From Lepiota brunneoincarnata (lineage: Eukaryota; Basidiomycota; Agaricomycetes; Agaricales; Agaricaceae), in assembly GCA_023014365.1 (NCBI GenBank), contig JAEBUN010000045.1, forward strand, positions 62,001 through 126,000: a stretch of DNA of 64,000 bases, read 5' to 3'. This document shows positions 1 through 12,945 of this stretch, one piece after another (positions within the stretch are counted from its first letter, which is position 1; the number at the start of each line of letters is the position of its first letter). The position numbers and the translations under genes were made by a program. Under the pieces are notes generated by a model. The model searched no databases. It was not told where the DNA came from and worked only from the letters and a program-made list of their open reading frames with translations.

Positions 1-3000
1 AATACCGAGCCCGAATCACCAAACTCCCACATGTGTGCATCCTTGTGTATCTCCTCCCAGGTGAATCCGGCATCCCGACTGAAGAAGGTATCACACTGAG
101 CATATGGCGCTAGTGTCTCGCCGACGTTGCCCACGGCCATGAGGAGACCAACAATCCCGGGGCTACTATAGGTTGCTCGCGGGTCCCTCCGTTCGGTATA
201 ACCATGAATGTGGAGAGCACATTTCTACCCCAGGACCATCAACCAGCCGGCCTTTAGACTAATTAGACGACCAACTCACTGTTCCTTCGCATGCATACTT
301 CTGACCCAAGGAATCATGTAGGGGTGGTTGCAAAGGCTTCCAGCTTCCACCTGCAGGTGATGCGTCAATTCTAGTAATCATAATAGAATCACGAGAACCC
401 ACCATCGTTGTGCGTAATTCTCGACTGCAGCTTTTTTTGTCCCGTAACAGTCGCCTCTCCCGGATTCGCTACGACGTTGATGAGCGCCACGCCATCCAAT
501 CCAATCAGCTTCTCAAAGTCTACGAAACCATCCTGATTCCGGTTGACATCCTCGATGGACAAGCCAAAGTATGTCCCATTCCAGTTGGACTTGAGTATGT
601 TGCCCCAAAAAGGACCCCTAGGTTGTTCAGTCATAGTCATGTGAAGGAAGAGGGAGTTGGTGTTAGATTCGAGGATGGTGTACGCCTGAGTTAAGAGGAA
701 CGTTCAAATGATCAAGTCTGGAACAGGTAATAAGTTGGGGCGACGTACATGTGTGTTGGGGTGCATGGTCGGCGGGAACTGACCACCTGCGAAATGATTT
801 CCATCGAGCGAGACGCGCAGCTCCAGAGCACGTTTCTCCGGTAAGAGCTGGAAGAAAACCAATCATGAAAAAAGGTTCTCCAGTTGCTAGTCACAGATTT
901 ACGCACCTCGGCAACAACCAAGAATTCAGAGAACTTGGCAAACCCAACAACATCATCGAACAGTTTCTTCTTCTTCTCATAATACTGCGACCCCGCAATC
1001 AACTCCACCGGAACATTGGGAGGGAAACGCCTCTGAGAGCCCCTCTTCTCCTTGAGCGATTCACATAAAATCTCCGTTGGGTCCGCTTCCAAATGCGCAG
1101 TCCTTCGCCCACTGCACAATTCTTCACATACCTATCCACATCATACCACTGTCTTCCATTGTTCGGTGAATACTTGGCCTCGGCATGACAATTCGGCCCA
1201 TCACCACCACAATCACGATTCCCGACCCAGATAATATATTCAGATGACTCTGGGTGGAAGCGGAGAACCTGTGCATTAAAGGTGTTGGGTGGTGTTGGTG
1301 CGTGTCCAGGATGCCAGGCTTGGCCAAAGTTAGTTGTATAGAAGAACTTCTTCAGTATCAGTGATGAGGTATGCGCGATCTGGGGTGAATTTGTGGTGGT
1401 AAAAGGCTAGGATGCGTTTGTCAGGGAAAAGTTGTTGCCATGTGTAACCTTCGTTGCTCGATTGCCAGACAGTATTGTCGAGGAGTCGGACAAGAATAGT
1501 CTTAGGACCCCTAGTCAGCTACACATCGCAAGAACCTGTCACCAAGGATCTTACCGTTGAGTCCTTGAAGTAGGCATGTTGGACGATCTGTGACTTGAAC
1601 TCGTGCTGTGGGGCTGTGTCAGGCGGCTGGATGACTTGATACCATCATCATTATTTACCGTTTGATGAATAACCTGACCTTCAGGAGGTTGCTGCTGCGT
1701 GGGAATAGACTTTAATCCTATGTAATACCACACCCAAGAAGCACTTACCTTTCGAACAGTCCTTGTCCACCTTTTTGTCCTTCTCAACGCCACCCTTACA
1801 AGGTATTCCCAGGTATTTTGCGGAAGCCTGGAGAACCCTGGTAGGTCTTAGCAGACCCTTGACATGCTCCAGCGGGAATTGGTTCAGGGCCAGCAGGAAC
1901 ACAATCTTTCCCTTGTCGGATGAAGTTGTAGTCACTTGGTCCCCAGTCAGAATCCAGATTACGCCCAAAGAGAATGAAATACTCACCATTCATAATCATC
2001 ATCCTTACACTCGCAGTCCTCCTCATGTTCAACAGGGTCCGTATACTTGTCCCCGACATAACAATCAGCATCAGTTTTGCGGCGTTTGTACCATTGCTAA
2101 CGAGCCACCACGTTAGCCAACCCTGCTCAAACTGGTAAATGCCATGCATGTCACGTACCTTGTGTCCCATGATACACGCCGAGTCACCCTTCCTAGCATA
2201 CCAGCGCTCGAAATCGGCCTCTCCACACTTGTGCTTTCTGGTAGGCGCAAAATCGAGGTAGACCACGACGACCGGACCAGTATCCTTCGTCCGATCGGCA
2301 CGAGAAACCTGACCAAGGAGTAAAAACTTTTGAGAGGTCGAGTCAGGCAATGTCACTAGCGCACGGGCGCGTAGCTTGACGCCGATATTATAAGTTTGCC
2401 TAAATTCAGGGAAACATTAGATGAACATTCAATGAGAGCAATGCCAAGTTCACTCACCAGGTCTTGCCGAGATTCAATGAATATCGAACCTCATCCGTTA
2501 TGACTTCATCATTGACCACAACCAAAATACTCCCCTTATCTCCAAACTCATACTTTGTGCGCGTCTCGTCGCACCATCTTCCACGTTTGCCCAGCATCCG
2601 TACTAAGGAACGTATCACTCTCCTCGTACGGTTTCAAGTACGGTCCAACTGATCCAACACCCATAGCGAAACCCAGGAGCCGGAGACGAAAAGATCCGAC
2701 CAAAGTTAGTGCGGGGTCGTCACGGAATGCAAATGAAGCGAACAGGACTCTGCATCGGCTGGGATCACAAGGAATACGACGGCCCTCGCTGTCCTCCGAG
2801 GGAGGCTTGATCAGAGTCCAGTCACGACCGTCAGTTGTAGGTTATATAGGTCTTCAGAAGCTTCTGTCTTCTCCTGGATTCAACCTCCTGGGCATTCGCA
2901 ACAACATTCGCCAGACCGACCCCATCAATACCATATAACCTCTCGTAATCCACGTAGCCCATCTCGTTTCTGTTGGTGTCCTTGAGGCTCTCGACAAAGA

Positions 3001-4165
3001 ATGTGCCGTTGGAGTTACTAAGGAAGAGGGTACCAATAGTGCTGCGGTCGTGAAGTAGAACATCGATACCGAGAGAGTGGGTGGTACTCTCAACGATGGT
3101 ATACGCATTTTCCCGCAACTTGGCAGAAGAAGCATGTGGGAATTGGGCTTTGGCCCAGTTTTTGGCGTCAATGGTGATGTACAACAGCATCTCGCCACTT
3201 GAAGCCTCGGAAAGGTCTTTGAGAGCGACCACGGCGTACTTGGAGACGATGGCGAGAGCGACGACACCCCTCGCGTTCTTCCCGATACCCAAGTCCTCGA
3301 TGTTTTTGTCGTGCTCAAAGAAATCAGTACTGACAAAGAGACGGCTTGATGCTAGGGTGTGGGCACCACCTGAGGCAGGTGCGTCGAATGCGACACAGTA
3401 GACGAGGTCGGAGTGGGCGTCGTGCTTGAAATCCGCACTGCTGTGTGCGAATTGACAGCGTGAAGTATCAAGAAGGAGTAACTTTGCTTCGCTGCTGAAA
3501 CTGTCCTTGGTGTAAAAAGTCTGAGACGATGTTAGTTACACCCTGATAAGAAATAAATGAGGAATGTGGCGCACCTCATCATGGCAAAAAGCACGCCACC
3601 CACTGCGCTCACAGCGTGTCCCCTGGTACAAGATATATCCTTTTTTCGAAGGATCTGAATGGAACGAAAGTGGTCGTTGGACAAACGCAGGGGGAATGGG
3701 GAGGTCGAACGGCCGCCACGACTTGCCTCTGTCTTCGGTGCGGTAGTGTTTGTTGCCGTCAGTCAATGCGAACGCCTGACACAGGTATCAGTAGTGGAAC
3801 CGTCATTATATTGATTAGCAACTTGCCACTCGGTTATCGAAAGGATGCTCAATGACCGTGACCGCCTTGCCTTGAGGGATCCCGTCGGCCATTTTCCACG
3901 ACTTGCCTTCGTCCTGCGAGACATGGACATTGCCTTGGATCGAGTCATGGTATATCACAGCCTGAACTATCATTCAGCCCCGTATAACAAGATACCTCAT
4001 GGGTATACATACCTCTGTATCGTCAAAGAAAAAGATTCGTGCGGGGAGGTTATCGAAAGAGGTGATTTCGTGTTTTGGTTGGGACTGGCCAGCAACAAGC
4101 CCAGCGAGGGCGAGGACGGCCAGCCAAAGCACATGGTAGCACCATTTCGTGCCAGCGCGAGGCAT
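1..4165 (-). CDS. VPS10: VPS10/sortilin-type vacuolar sorting receptor (3' end beyond window)
   Basis: A type I membrane receptor that carries soluble hydrolases such as carboxypeptidase Y from late Golgi to the endosome/vacuole in fungi. The start at 4165 opens a signal peptide (about 25 residues ending VAGQ). Next come Asp-box/BNR blades (SQDEGKSW near 3900, TEDRGKSW near 3730), the cysteine-rich 10CC module (about 2230-1745, with CIMGHK and several paired Cys), and a second VPS10 repeat from about 1690 down to base 1 ([24 protein letters not shown]). Two repeats match yeast Vps10; the transmembrane and tail exons lie outside the window. Many short introns are visible, for example after DDTE and after GHK. 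Three single-base insertions break the frame near 2833, 2553 and 1800. Because the product is otherwise conserved on both sides of each, I think they are assembly errors. Family assignment is firm; exon limits are approximate. Confidence 0.92.
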
Positions 4166-5427
4166 GATGGGGGATTGTGAGAGAGGACACGTAGTCGTCG
4201 TTGTGCGCAGTAGCGAGCAAGACTGGCGCTGTGACAGAAGGAATGATGCTAATTACACAGCCACGTAGTGGTGTTTTCTAGACAACCGGAGAACCGAAAT
4301 TACTTACACTAAAATGCACCCGGTACCACTCAGAATAACTATCTTCCGATATTCAAAGGAAAAAAGGAACCGTCCGAAGAAGGTTCCTCGTGCATGCAAA
4401 TCGAATATCTCGGTGAGCAGGCATGTGAGTGTGACATACCCGATTGCTGTGAGAAAACCTCCGCTGAAATATGAAATTGACGGTCAGATACCGGTACCGA
4501 CGGATATTATTGATGGATATTCCCCAATGTCAGTTTCACCAAAGCCTCGGAGGCTCCGAACACCTCCCCCACAAGACTGTCAGGTGAAGGAGGTAAGGCA
4601 GGCGGGGCTCCCCAGGCTCCACCACCCCACTGCCCAAATGGAGATCTGCACGAGAGGAACGTCACTAAGTAGCTTGGTCCCAAGCGTCAAAACACTGAAC
4701 ACGAAGATTGGGAAGGCAGAGTTGTTTGCCCTCTGAAGACCGCCAGGAGCACGATCCAGCTTAAGCAACTCAAGAATACCATCGAAACGAACCAGAATCT
4801 GTCCGTACATAGGAAGTTAGGACGCTGCCTACCACTTTAAGAATAAATCCAACTGGGCGGCATCCGATGTCAATCGCTGGGCCCCAGCCACAGTATGACT
4901 AGGGAGACAAATCCAAGCCTCCAAAACAAACGGCCACTAGAATGATGTGCGCACACAGCACAATACTTCCCAGCCGATCGGCCAGCGGAAATGCAGGCAG
5001 GGACCCGTTACCCGTTATGTGGCGAGAGATGGGCCAAAAAGCAGAGTTTAGGTCGTCAGCTCGGTTAGGGTGATATATTCAGCTAGTAGCCGGGCGATCC
5101 CCAGCCATTGAACGCCGCAATAGAAGGGACCCTAGATGCCTTGAAAAAATTAGCCGGGACTCTTCCGAACAGTTAACATCGCCGATACTCAAGAGGATTC
5201 GTGCGAGAACGTGGGTATCATATTAGGTGGTATCTAGCAACATGAACAGTCTACCTAAATTACATACAGAACATCTGAGCATGTGGGAGTGTACAATGCC
5301 AACCAGCTGGAAAATCCCAAAAAAAAAAAACCAAAAAGAAATGATGATGTAATGCCAAAGAAGAAATGCGGATGAGCCCGAACTAAAAAGATGCTGATCG
5401 CGATGGCGAAGGGGTGGCTTTTAAAAG
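4166..5427. other. Intergenic, no gene seen
   Basis: Spacer between the VPS10 start and the 3' end of paralogue 1. The only open frames are short and without recognisable motifs. The VPS10 promoter must lie at the left end; I see no clear TATA box. A poly-A tract sits near 5320-5335. Confidence 0.5.
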
Positions 5428-6111
5428 TCAACAGGCGATATCCGCCTGCCAAACATCTGTGCCAATGCTGTATAGTGCCACTAGGATAATTTTGTCAAAC
5501 TCAATGGCACCGCTGCCGAGTTTCCATTGCGGACAAGTTGTCGACGAAGACATTGCTTTCTGCATATCTCATCAGCAAACCCTATTCTCATTTAAATTTC
5601 ACAAATCCAACTAACCTCGACGAACCGCCAGAAATGCATTGCAATGCTCGCACCGAGCTGAGTTCGCGTCATCGAACCACTCGCAGGAGTGCTGAACGAC
5701 CAGTTCAAATGATCATAACCCGACCACTAAAAGAAAAACTCGAATTAAGCAACACATCTCATAAATGAATGGTTTCAAACTACCCACCATAATGCGGAGG
5801 TTAATCTGCTGAACGCCAGCATGCGCCAACACAGGGTCATTTGCCCCGGCAACCATCTGCGCCAAGGCACTCGCACTGCGTGCGCTAAAGTCCACAATCG
5901 ACACTCCCTGTTGCGAATACCCGATATAGTCAAACGAGATCGGATGCGTCACCGGAGCACCGGCGGCTTTGACGGCACACTGGGGCACTCGCCGGCGGCG
6001 CGGATTGGCAAATTGGGAAGGAGGCGGAGCCAGGGCGCCGGAAAGGGATGAATAGCCGGAGACCTGGGATGGGAAGACGGGGGTGTGAATGGCGTTGTGG
6101 TAGTGGGCCAT
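5428..6111 (-). CDS. Unrecognised 190-aa family, paralogue 1
   Basis: Exons read as 6111-5788 (324 nt), 5726-5616 (111 nt) and 5559-5428, all phase 0, a structure shared by the other copies. The N-terminus is MAHYHNAIHTPVFPSQ followed by a Pro/Ser stretch and a basic RRRR patch. A central block FDYIG..QGVS..DFSARS..ALAQMVAGAND and a C-terminal VALYSIG..WQADIA block follow. There is no signal peptide or membrane segment, so a cytosolic or nuclear protein is inferred. The 3' end has one extra base near 5434, so the frame stops at TGA and loses the usual VDF ending. Introns and exons are almost identical to paralogue 6 at 20087-20777. I do not recognise the family; function unknown. Confidence 0.82.
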
Positions 6112-6245
6112 GTTTGATATTTGATAGACGTTTAGAGTTTTAGAGTCGGTCTGAATTGTTGTTGGTTTGGAGGATACTCGAGAGCTCGCTGGGCTTGCTG
6201 TCTCCTCCTCCTCCATCCCATCCTTCGTTAAATAACTTCCCTCGC
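5430..6245 (-). repeat. Inverted duplication block A, left copy
   Basis: Near-identical, in reverse complement, to about 19955-20777. It covers paralogue 1 including introns plus about 135 bp upstream of its ATG. Similarity ends abruptly at the stop codon on one side and near 6245 on the other. Confidence 0.8.
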
Positions 6246-6964
6246 TCTCTACTCAGACTGAAGTTAAGCTCAGTGTGCTGCTCCTCAGAAATACCTTCAC
6301 ATAGTGCGAGGATACTCTTGCATGCTGTGGCGGACGACTTGATAAGACGTCGGGTGATTGGCAAAGAGGGAACCTGAGCGAAATCACACAACCACAAATG
6401 GCAGGAGGGGTGGTTCGCTTCTCGGTGCGAACCGGTCCATTCATGAGTGGCGAAGGGACTGGTAATGTGATATCGCTAAATCGGCCTGGTTCGGGTATAG
6501 CGAGCTTCGAGGTCGAGGGAGGTGCGAGTAATTAATTTCCATGGATTCTATCAACCTCAGCAACCTCATCACTCTCCATAATAACTTAGAGTATTCGGAT
6601 ATTATCTTTGACGGATGGCTGGTGCCTCGGGCCCGTATAGCAAGAGGTATTCCCGCGGGGTTGACCCCTCGAACAACAGCGAATGCAACAGAGTGCTTGA
6701 AAGGCACTGTCCAAACGGTTGAATGGACCAAGTTCTCGCGCACCGGTAACGGTTTGCTAATTTTTGGTTGCCGATGTTTGGAGTTTCTCTATGGCGACCA
6801 TGCTGGAACTCTAGGACAGGCTCAACATACCATTATGCTCATCGATACTGAATACACCACCACATTTCGTCACCTAACCCCTCGATCCATTCGCTTTAAT
6901 CAACCATGAGGCACTCTGTGCTGGCAATCACCTCAAATCAGATCACAAACGTGTTATCTCCGTC
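6246..6964. other. Divergent-promoter spacer, left copy
   Basis: Sequence between divergent paralogues 1 and 2. It is not similar to the equivalent spacer at about 19051-19954 although both flanks are. It holds an open frame of 122 codons at 6541-6909 (+) with no recognisable domain; I do not call it a gene. Confidence 0.5.
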
Positions 6965-8032
6965 CCTATCCCCCCGGTCATCTAATCACTCTGAACCCGG
7001 CGTCCAACCATAACTCAATCCATTTCAGGAAATTCCCGGCTCGAATCCATGTGAAGGAACACAACTCAACGCCCTCACAACTAATCACATCACACCGAAC
7101 TTCACTATCCATACACACACACAACCCCCGCCCCTCCCTCGTCCACTGCTCACAGTGCGCACACAAGTGAAGAAGTCCTCCTCTACACTATCTGAACACA
7201 ACGACGCTCGACCATCTATAAATCATGGACGAAACTACATCCAAGTCATCAGCATCCTCGAGCCTCTCGAACATCGAGCAATCCAAAACACAACAACCCA
7301 TCAGAAAGCCTAAACACCTAACTGCGATCAACAATGTCCCGCTACCACAACCCCATCCACACCCCTGTCTTCCCTTCTCAGGTCTCATCTTACTCTTCCC
7401 TCTCCGGTGCCCTCGCACCTGTACCCTCCCAATTCGCCTCTCCCCGACGTCGCCGAGTTCCCCAGGGTGTCTCCAAGACCTCTAGTGGTCCAATTTGTGC
7501 ACCCATCGGCTTCGATTATATCGGGCAGACAGGCCAGGGTGTTTCCCTCGCTGATTTCAGCGCGAGGTCGCAGAATGCACTGGCTCAGATGGTCGCCGGT
7601 GCAAATGATCAGGTACTGAGTGGAATCGGTATTAGCAAAATTCATCTCCGGGTCATGGTATGTTCTATTTTTATTTTTTTGATATTTGATTTCGAACTGA
7701 CTCGGGGGGTTCGGATTAATTAGTGGACTGGATATGAGCACTTGAACTTTGTGCAGAGTATGCCTGCGAGCGCAGCCATGTCCCGGGGTCAGCTCGGGGC
7801 GAACATTGCGATGCAATTTTGGTCGTTTGTCGGGGTTAGTCTCTTTAGTTTGTAGTGGTATCGTTTGATATTCTGACATGCTTCGGAATTATAGCAAGCA
7901 CATAAAAGCTCGACGACGAATGCTCAGTGGCAGATTACGACGAGTAGCATTCCATTTGAGAAAATATTCCTGGTGGCTTTGTATAGCATAGGAGACGATA
8001 TCTGGCAAGCAGACGTTGCCGTCGATTTCTAG
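6965..8032 (+). repeat. Inverted duplication block B, left copy
   Basis: Near-identical, in reverse complement, to about 17983-19050. It includes about 370 bp upstream of paralogue 2 and the whole gene with introns. Identity stops within the last three codons of the gene. Confidence 0.8.
7334..8032 (+). CDS. Unrecognised 190-aa family, paralogue 2
   Basis: Exons 7334-7657, 7724-7834 and 7895-8032 give 190 residues with intact GT-AG junctions. The protein begins MSRYHNPIHTPVFPSQ, carries the basic RRRR patch near residue 36, the FDYIGQTGQGVSLADFSARS block, then after intron 1 a WTGYEHLNF segment and after intron 2 the ALYSIGDDIWQADVAVDF ending. It is divergent from paralogue 1 and shares its upstream 370 bp with paralogue 5, so the two probably have the same control elements. 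No frame breaks. Family unknown to me; structure is confident because five other copies keep the same exon lengths. Confidence 0.87.
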
Positions 8033-10016
8033 AGTCCAATTTTGCTCATTTTTTCTCACGCCATCCATAACTTATTCGTCTCTTCGAAATGCATCTGTAC
8101 AAAACCAACCGCATTATTACCCAGTAGCACGACCATGTACTATGTGTATATCAATAGGCTTATGTCTGTACCACCACGATTTGTAGTATCCAAACGCGAG
8201 CGAAATATATACACTCTACATATAACTGAAGGCAGCACCTCAAACAGACCTGAATAGCGAAATACAAAGGTCCACTTACGAGGGAGGGAGTTCGTGTGAG
8301 AGACTAGTATCGTGAGCCCGTCCTTTTTGTAGTCACCCATTAGACCCCAAGCCCCCTGCCCCGAACAGCGATGGGAGTTTGGAAGACTGGAGCGCAACGG
8401 CACGTTGTTTACCAACAACTCAAGGGTCGCAGTCCTTAAGGCTACTTGGGGGACACCACGTACCCGGTGTGTGGAAGGCACTACCACACAACTTCTTCTA
8501 GCTGGGCACCCTATAGCGGGAACCTAGACCACTGGCTTCATCTCACATAAGCGGTGATCTGATTCATCACTTGCTCTTCAGATGGGCATTATACGGTTAT
8601 ATGTTGCCAAGTTCGATTGGACTTATTCTCACAGTGTTTTGGTGAGCCTTACATAAACATAGCTTTGTACTTGACACTGGTACGTAGACGATGATGAATT
8701 TCAATGAGCATGAAGCCATTGATGATGATTCATCGCTTCACTGTTCAATCGCCTTGGCCTGCCAGTGCCAAGTCCCTTACCTAGTCAAACATCCTCGCAA
8801 ACGTGCGTATCATACCCCCAGGCACGTGCTGTGATAAGATTACATCCAAAGATGGTCCGAGGCTTAGGGTTTAGTTATCACACAACGTGTCATCACTCCC
8901 TGTTCCTTCGCCCGCAGCGTTCCGGCCGAGTAGTCACAGTTGTACGAAGACATGTTGCATTCGCAGCTAGTGGCATGGTGTTTCCCTTCCTCCCTCTTCC
9001 TCCCCGCCTCCCCCTCCCTCGTCCCCCTAGCATTGCTGCTCCAATCGGATGGCGGCAAGTGCCGTTGAGGCCTCAGTGTTCTGGGCCTTGGCTAACGCCC
9101 CAGCTAGAAGTATCGAGCGGAGCCTGAATAGCGAGTTGTCGCCCACAGATTAGAGTTCTTCAATCAGTACGGGGTGCTCGGGCCAGGAGACCTCCTCCGG
9201 CCAGATCTTGTTGCCGAACTAGGAGGGGTGGGGTTTTGGTTATAAGTAGAAATTAAACCGGTGTTCTAGATTTCTAGAATGGAGTTGTTTGCAACGAAGA
9301 GGGTTGTGAAATGTGAAATGTCGACATCCCCCGACCCTCATCGACGTCCCCCGTTGTCCCTGTCCCCCGAACCCATCAAGTCCAGGAATAAATCCTCTCG
9401 ATCGCTGCTGCCGTCCTATCTCTGATATCTACTGTCAGTTGTCTTTTGCCTCGTCTGCTCGATTTATCAGGACATAACTATGATGGCACGGGATCAATAT
9501 GAAGCAGAACGGACCGATAGTGCTTGCTGCTCCCTAGCGCTGATGTGCCATGCACCCGAGGGCCAACCTACCCGGTAAGGCCAAGTGTCCGTGTGCGGCT
9601 ATTTTTGTCTGTTCTTGCCTGCCATATCGGTCCAACAATGTCGAGAGACCTTATCACATCCTCTTCTAGGTGCCGTGCTTTCGTCAGAGGTCAAGTGACC
9701 AGGAGGGGACCCTCAACGAGGCAGCGCTGTGATAGCACTAAGGGACACCCCTCGTCACCTCCGATCATTGCGAGTCAAGCTCGAACCTTCCATATCAGGA
9801 TGTGAAGACTTTCACCAAGTCTAATATCACATAACCCTCTGTGATGGTGTGAAGGGCATCGAATGTTGTGATGTCCACTGCGGGATCAGTTGTCGCTGCT
9901 GCAAGTATATAAAGTTTCTCAATGTTCGCTACTTTGCATCCTCAACGCACCGAAGTTCACCCGCCCCCCCTCTCAAGTACTTCAGTAAACAAGTTCTCCA
10001 CCTCCAACAATTAATA
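8033..10016. other. Intergenic, no gene seen
   Basis: About 2 kb between paralogues 2 and 3. Frames at 8765-9127 and 9524-9805 (+) show no family features and lack homologues elsewhere in the window. A CT-rich patch lies at about 8970-9030. Confidence 0.5.
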
Positions 10017-10751
10017 ATGGCCTGCTGTTATACTCCAATTCACACGCTCGTCCATCCCTCCCAAATCTCAACCTACTCCTCCCTCGCAGGCGCCTTAACT
10101 CCTGCGCCCCCACCATCACAGTTCATCTCTCCCAACCGCCGCCGCGTCCCACAGACAGCGTGCAAGACCGTCGACACACCTGCTTTCCCACCTATTTCGT
10201 TCGACTACTTCTCCCAAGCGAGGCAGGGTGTCGCATTGAGGGATTTCCAAGTCAAGAGCCAGAATGCATTCGCACAGCTCATGGCTGGTGCCAATGACCT
10301 CGTATTAAACAATGCTAGGATTACCAAGGTGGATCTCCGTATTATGGTGAGTTTCTTTCCCCGCGTTTTGCGCCGGGGTAACTAATATATTGTTTAAAGT
10401 GGTTGGGCTATGAACATATCGACTGTTCATTCAGCTTTGCAGTATCCCAGAATACTACCAGAGGCAAATTGGGAGCCTTTATTGCTAACCAACTCCGCAA
10501 ATTCATGGAGGTGAGTTTGACTTCGCAACCGTTTTTTACCGAGTTTAGTTATTGATTGGGAATGTCTCTCTCCCCTTCCGAATAAATAGAAAGCAGAAGC
10601 ATCGTCTACCAGTGTACCGGCTTGGCGCGTGGGACCGGATGCGATTAACTTTGATCAACTCTACTTGGTTGCGCTGTATAGCTTCGGGGGTAACGTTTGC
10701 CAGGCGGATATCGCTGTTGACCCCGCACCATCAGTAGTGTTGCAACAATAA
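10017..10751 (+). CDS. Unrecognised 190-aa family, paralogue 3 (divergent, longer C-terminus)
   Basis: Exons 10017-10346 (330 nt), 10400-10510 (111 nt) and 10590-10751 (162 nt) give 200 residues. It is the most divergent copy: MACCYTPIHTLVHPSQ start, PNRRRVP instead of RRRRVP, FDYFSQARQGVALRDF in the core, and an eight-residue C-terminal tail after the ADIAVD motif. The exon-2 length and both intron positions match the other copies, so it is a true homologue. It stands alone, codirectional with paralogue 2 and facing paralogue 4 across the RPC25-RIM2 pair. No frame breaks, so it is probably functional. Function unknown. Confidence 0.85.
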
Positions 10752-11990
10752 GTCATCTATTTCATTTGACGGCCACAACCAAGCACCAGGGTACCATCTT
10801 CGGCCCTTCCCCCCACCCCCCAGTCCCGCGCCTCTCACATGCACACACCCTTTATACTTGCTATATTCACTGGTAACTTATCCATCCATTGCATTTGTAA
10901 CAACACCATATTACGCCTTTCGGCTTTGTACTATAGAAGTGGCAAATCTTTTGTACTATGTACTCGTAATCATATCCATTTGTTCAATTCCTCCAGTTAG
11001 TCTGGTGGTTCCTTGCAGGAACATGCTGATCGGAATTCAACGAAATCAGTGGAACAATTTAGTGGACGTAATAAATAAATGAAAGTCCGCGCAGGTGGCC
11101 TACAATAAGCTAACCGGATCGTCAAAAAAGCTTTTTATAGCAAATGGCTATAAGTATCTCACAAGGTATTGATCCGCGTGGCATACATATGTATACTGGA
11201 CTCGAAGGGGGGGGACGGTAAAGGGTTACCACCACCGCCGCCGACGAGAATGAAAAACTTGATGCATCTAGCCGCAGCTGAGAACTGCTTCGCATAATGT
11301 GATTCACGCGCAAATGACAGAGTTCAACCGCCGGTAGAACGAGTGTAACATTGTAGGTGTTAATGTAAACGTCTTCGAAACCTCCCTCCGTCATCGGAGG
11401 GTTTTCTCTCGTTAAATGGTTCCATCGAGTTTAAAGTGTTTCAGCCACTATCTCCACGATTAGCTAAGGGTGAAGAGATGATGACCACGAGCAACTCCCC
11501 CCGATTGTCACATCATAAGATGCTACGCATGACGATTTGGCCGGTGTATCCGTTATCTTGGGTGTGATCGTTCGAGGGGAGTGTGAAGTGATGGAGCCTG
11601 GCGGCTTGAAGGCCGAAGTGCGTAGATGGTGTGGCTTACCCCAGAACCCACTGGCAGCTGGGCGGTTGCACTATGGCCAGGGGGGTCCGATAATGCGGAG
11701 ATGTGGACTTCTTTACACCATTCTAGGCCTTTTACTTTTGGGTAACTAAGAATGGGTTGTTCGTTAGGAAGCCTTTAGTCGAGGACTTACGCAGGAAGGC
11801 GAATAGTGATAATGCCTGGAACCGACCAGACACACGACATCGTTAGGGTTCTAGGCATGCGTGACTATGACACACGTTCATAGGCATGTTCTCCTCTGCT
11901 CGCCACATCCTCTGTGCAGGATGTATTAGGGTACTGCAACAGGTGTATGTGTGTGTGTCATAGTGTGTGCACTTCGGTAGTACTTCGGTG
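10752..11990. other. Intergenic, no gene seen
   Basis: Between paralogue 3 and the RPC25 stop codon. It contains a T/C-rich 3' flank and short frames only; nothing recognisable. Confidence 0.5.
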
Positions 11991-12945
11991 TTATCCTTCC
12001 TCCATCGTGTCTCCTTCGTCCACCTGCTGTGCATTCGACCACCATGCGACCGGACCAAGACCTTGTTCCGCAATAGAGCACTAAATGACAATCAACAGGA
12101 GTGACGAGTGAAACACACGGGGATCACATACGATGACATTATAGGGCGCTCTTGGGGGTTCCCTCACCACCTGCACGCCCTCAGCGATCTTCGGTGGTCC
12201 AGGTTCATCGTCATAGAAATCCTCAGCCTCTACGCGTACCCGCACCACCTCCCCTTGGTCCATGTACATTCTCTCCGATATGGGAGAAGTCAAGCAATTG
12301 CTGGGATGTCGTAGTTTCAGAGTCTGGGAGCCAAAAGTGCGCGCGTTCATTAGGATCACTTGAGGAAGAAGGCGTGTTCAGGAATATAGATAGGGAGATA
12401 AGAAAGCGCGTGCGTACAACGCCGTCGGCTGCGGCAGATACGCAGTCGGTATGTATATGTCGTCGAAAAATCCCATAGTCACTGTTGTTCGGGGTGTGAG
12501 TCTAAAGGGAGTGCTTTTTCAAGTAAGGCGTAGACGGACGTCGAATGCCATCCTCATCCGAAGACTTGATTTTCGCAATGATGACTTCAGAGATGAATGG
12601 CCTGAAGACGACCATGCGAAACACCACTGCCTCGCAGTGAGCCCTTTATTATTTATAGGGTCATACGATCACGGCAGGGCATACCTTTGTACCACAGGCA
12701 TCCATCTCCGTAGCGCACCTTTCCCTCACCGACCTGGCTGAGGTCAAAGACACAGATGCAGAGGCCAATGTCGTGCAGAACCCGGTTGGCGTACTTTTTG
12801 TTGATTTCTGCAATGATGGCCTCGTCGACAGGCGCGCTGAACTGCGAGGGGTGGATGGCCACTGTAGTCCTAGGTGCAGATTCCGGTCAGTATGGTATAC
12901 AAAAGGCGGGCTTTGACTGACCTTGATTATTGAGACAGAAAACAT
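11991..12945 (-). CDS. RPC25: RNA polymerase III subunit RPC25/RPC8 (RPB7-like stalk subunit)
   Basis: Stalk subunit of RNA polymerase III that pairs with Rpc17 and helps initiation at tRNA and 5S genes in the nucleus. Reading from 12945, the N-terminal MFSVSIIK is followed after an intron by the Rpb7-N block (HPSQFSAP, INKKYANRVL, GLCICVFDL, GDG). Next come FRMVVFRPFISEVIIAKI and the OB-fold part with FFDDIYIP, and the C-terminus GLGPVAWW, which corresponds to the conserved GLVSWW end of yeast Rpc25. At least five introns are used; the last exon is 12079-11991. One extra C in the CCC near 12282-12284 breaks the frame and is probably an assembly error. Divergent from RIM2 with a 168-bp gap. 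Confidence 0.9.

Noticed and set aside
6541..6909. 122-codon frame between paralogues 1 and 2
   Set aside because: No motif, no homologue at the equivalent right-hand spacer, and it overlaps the divergent promoter region.
7021..7060. tRNA-like GGTTCGAATCC-type motif (CGGCTCGAATCCATG)
   Set aside because: No cloverleaf arms around it; it is part of duplicated promoter DNA.
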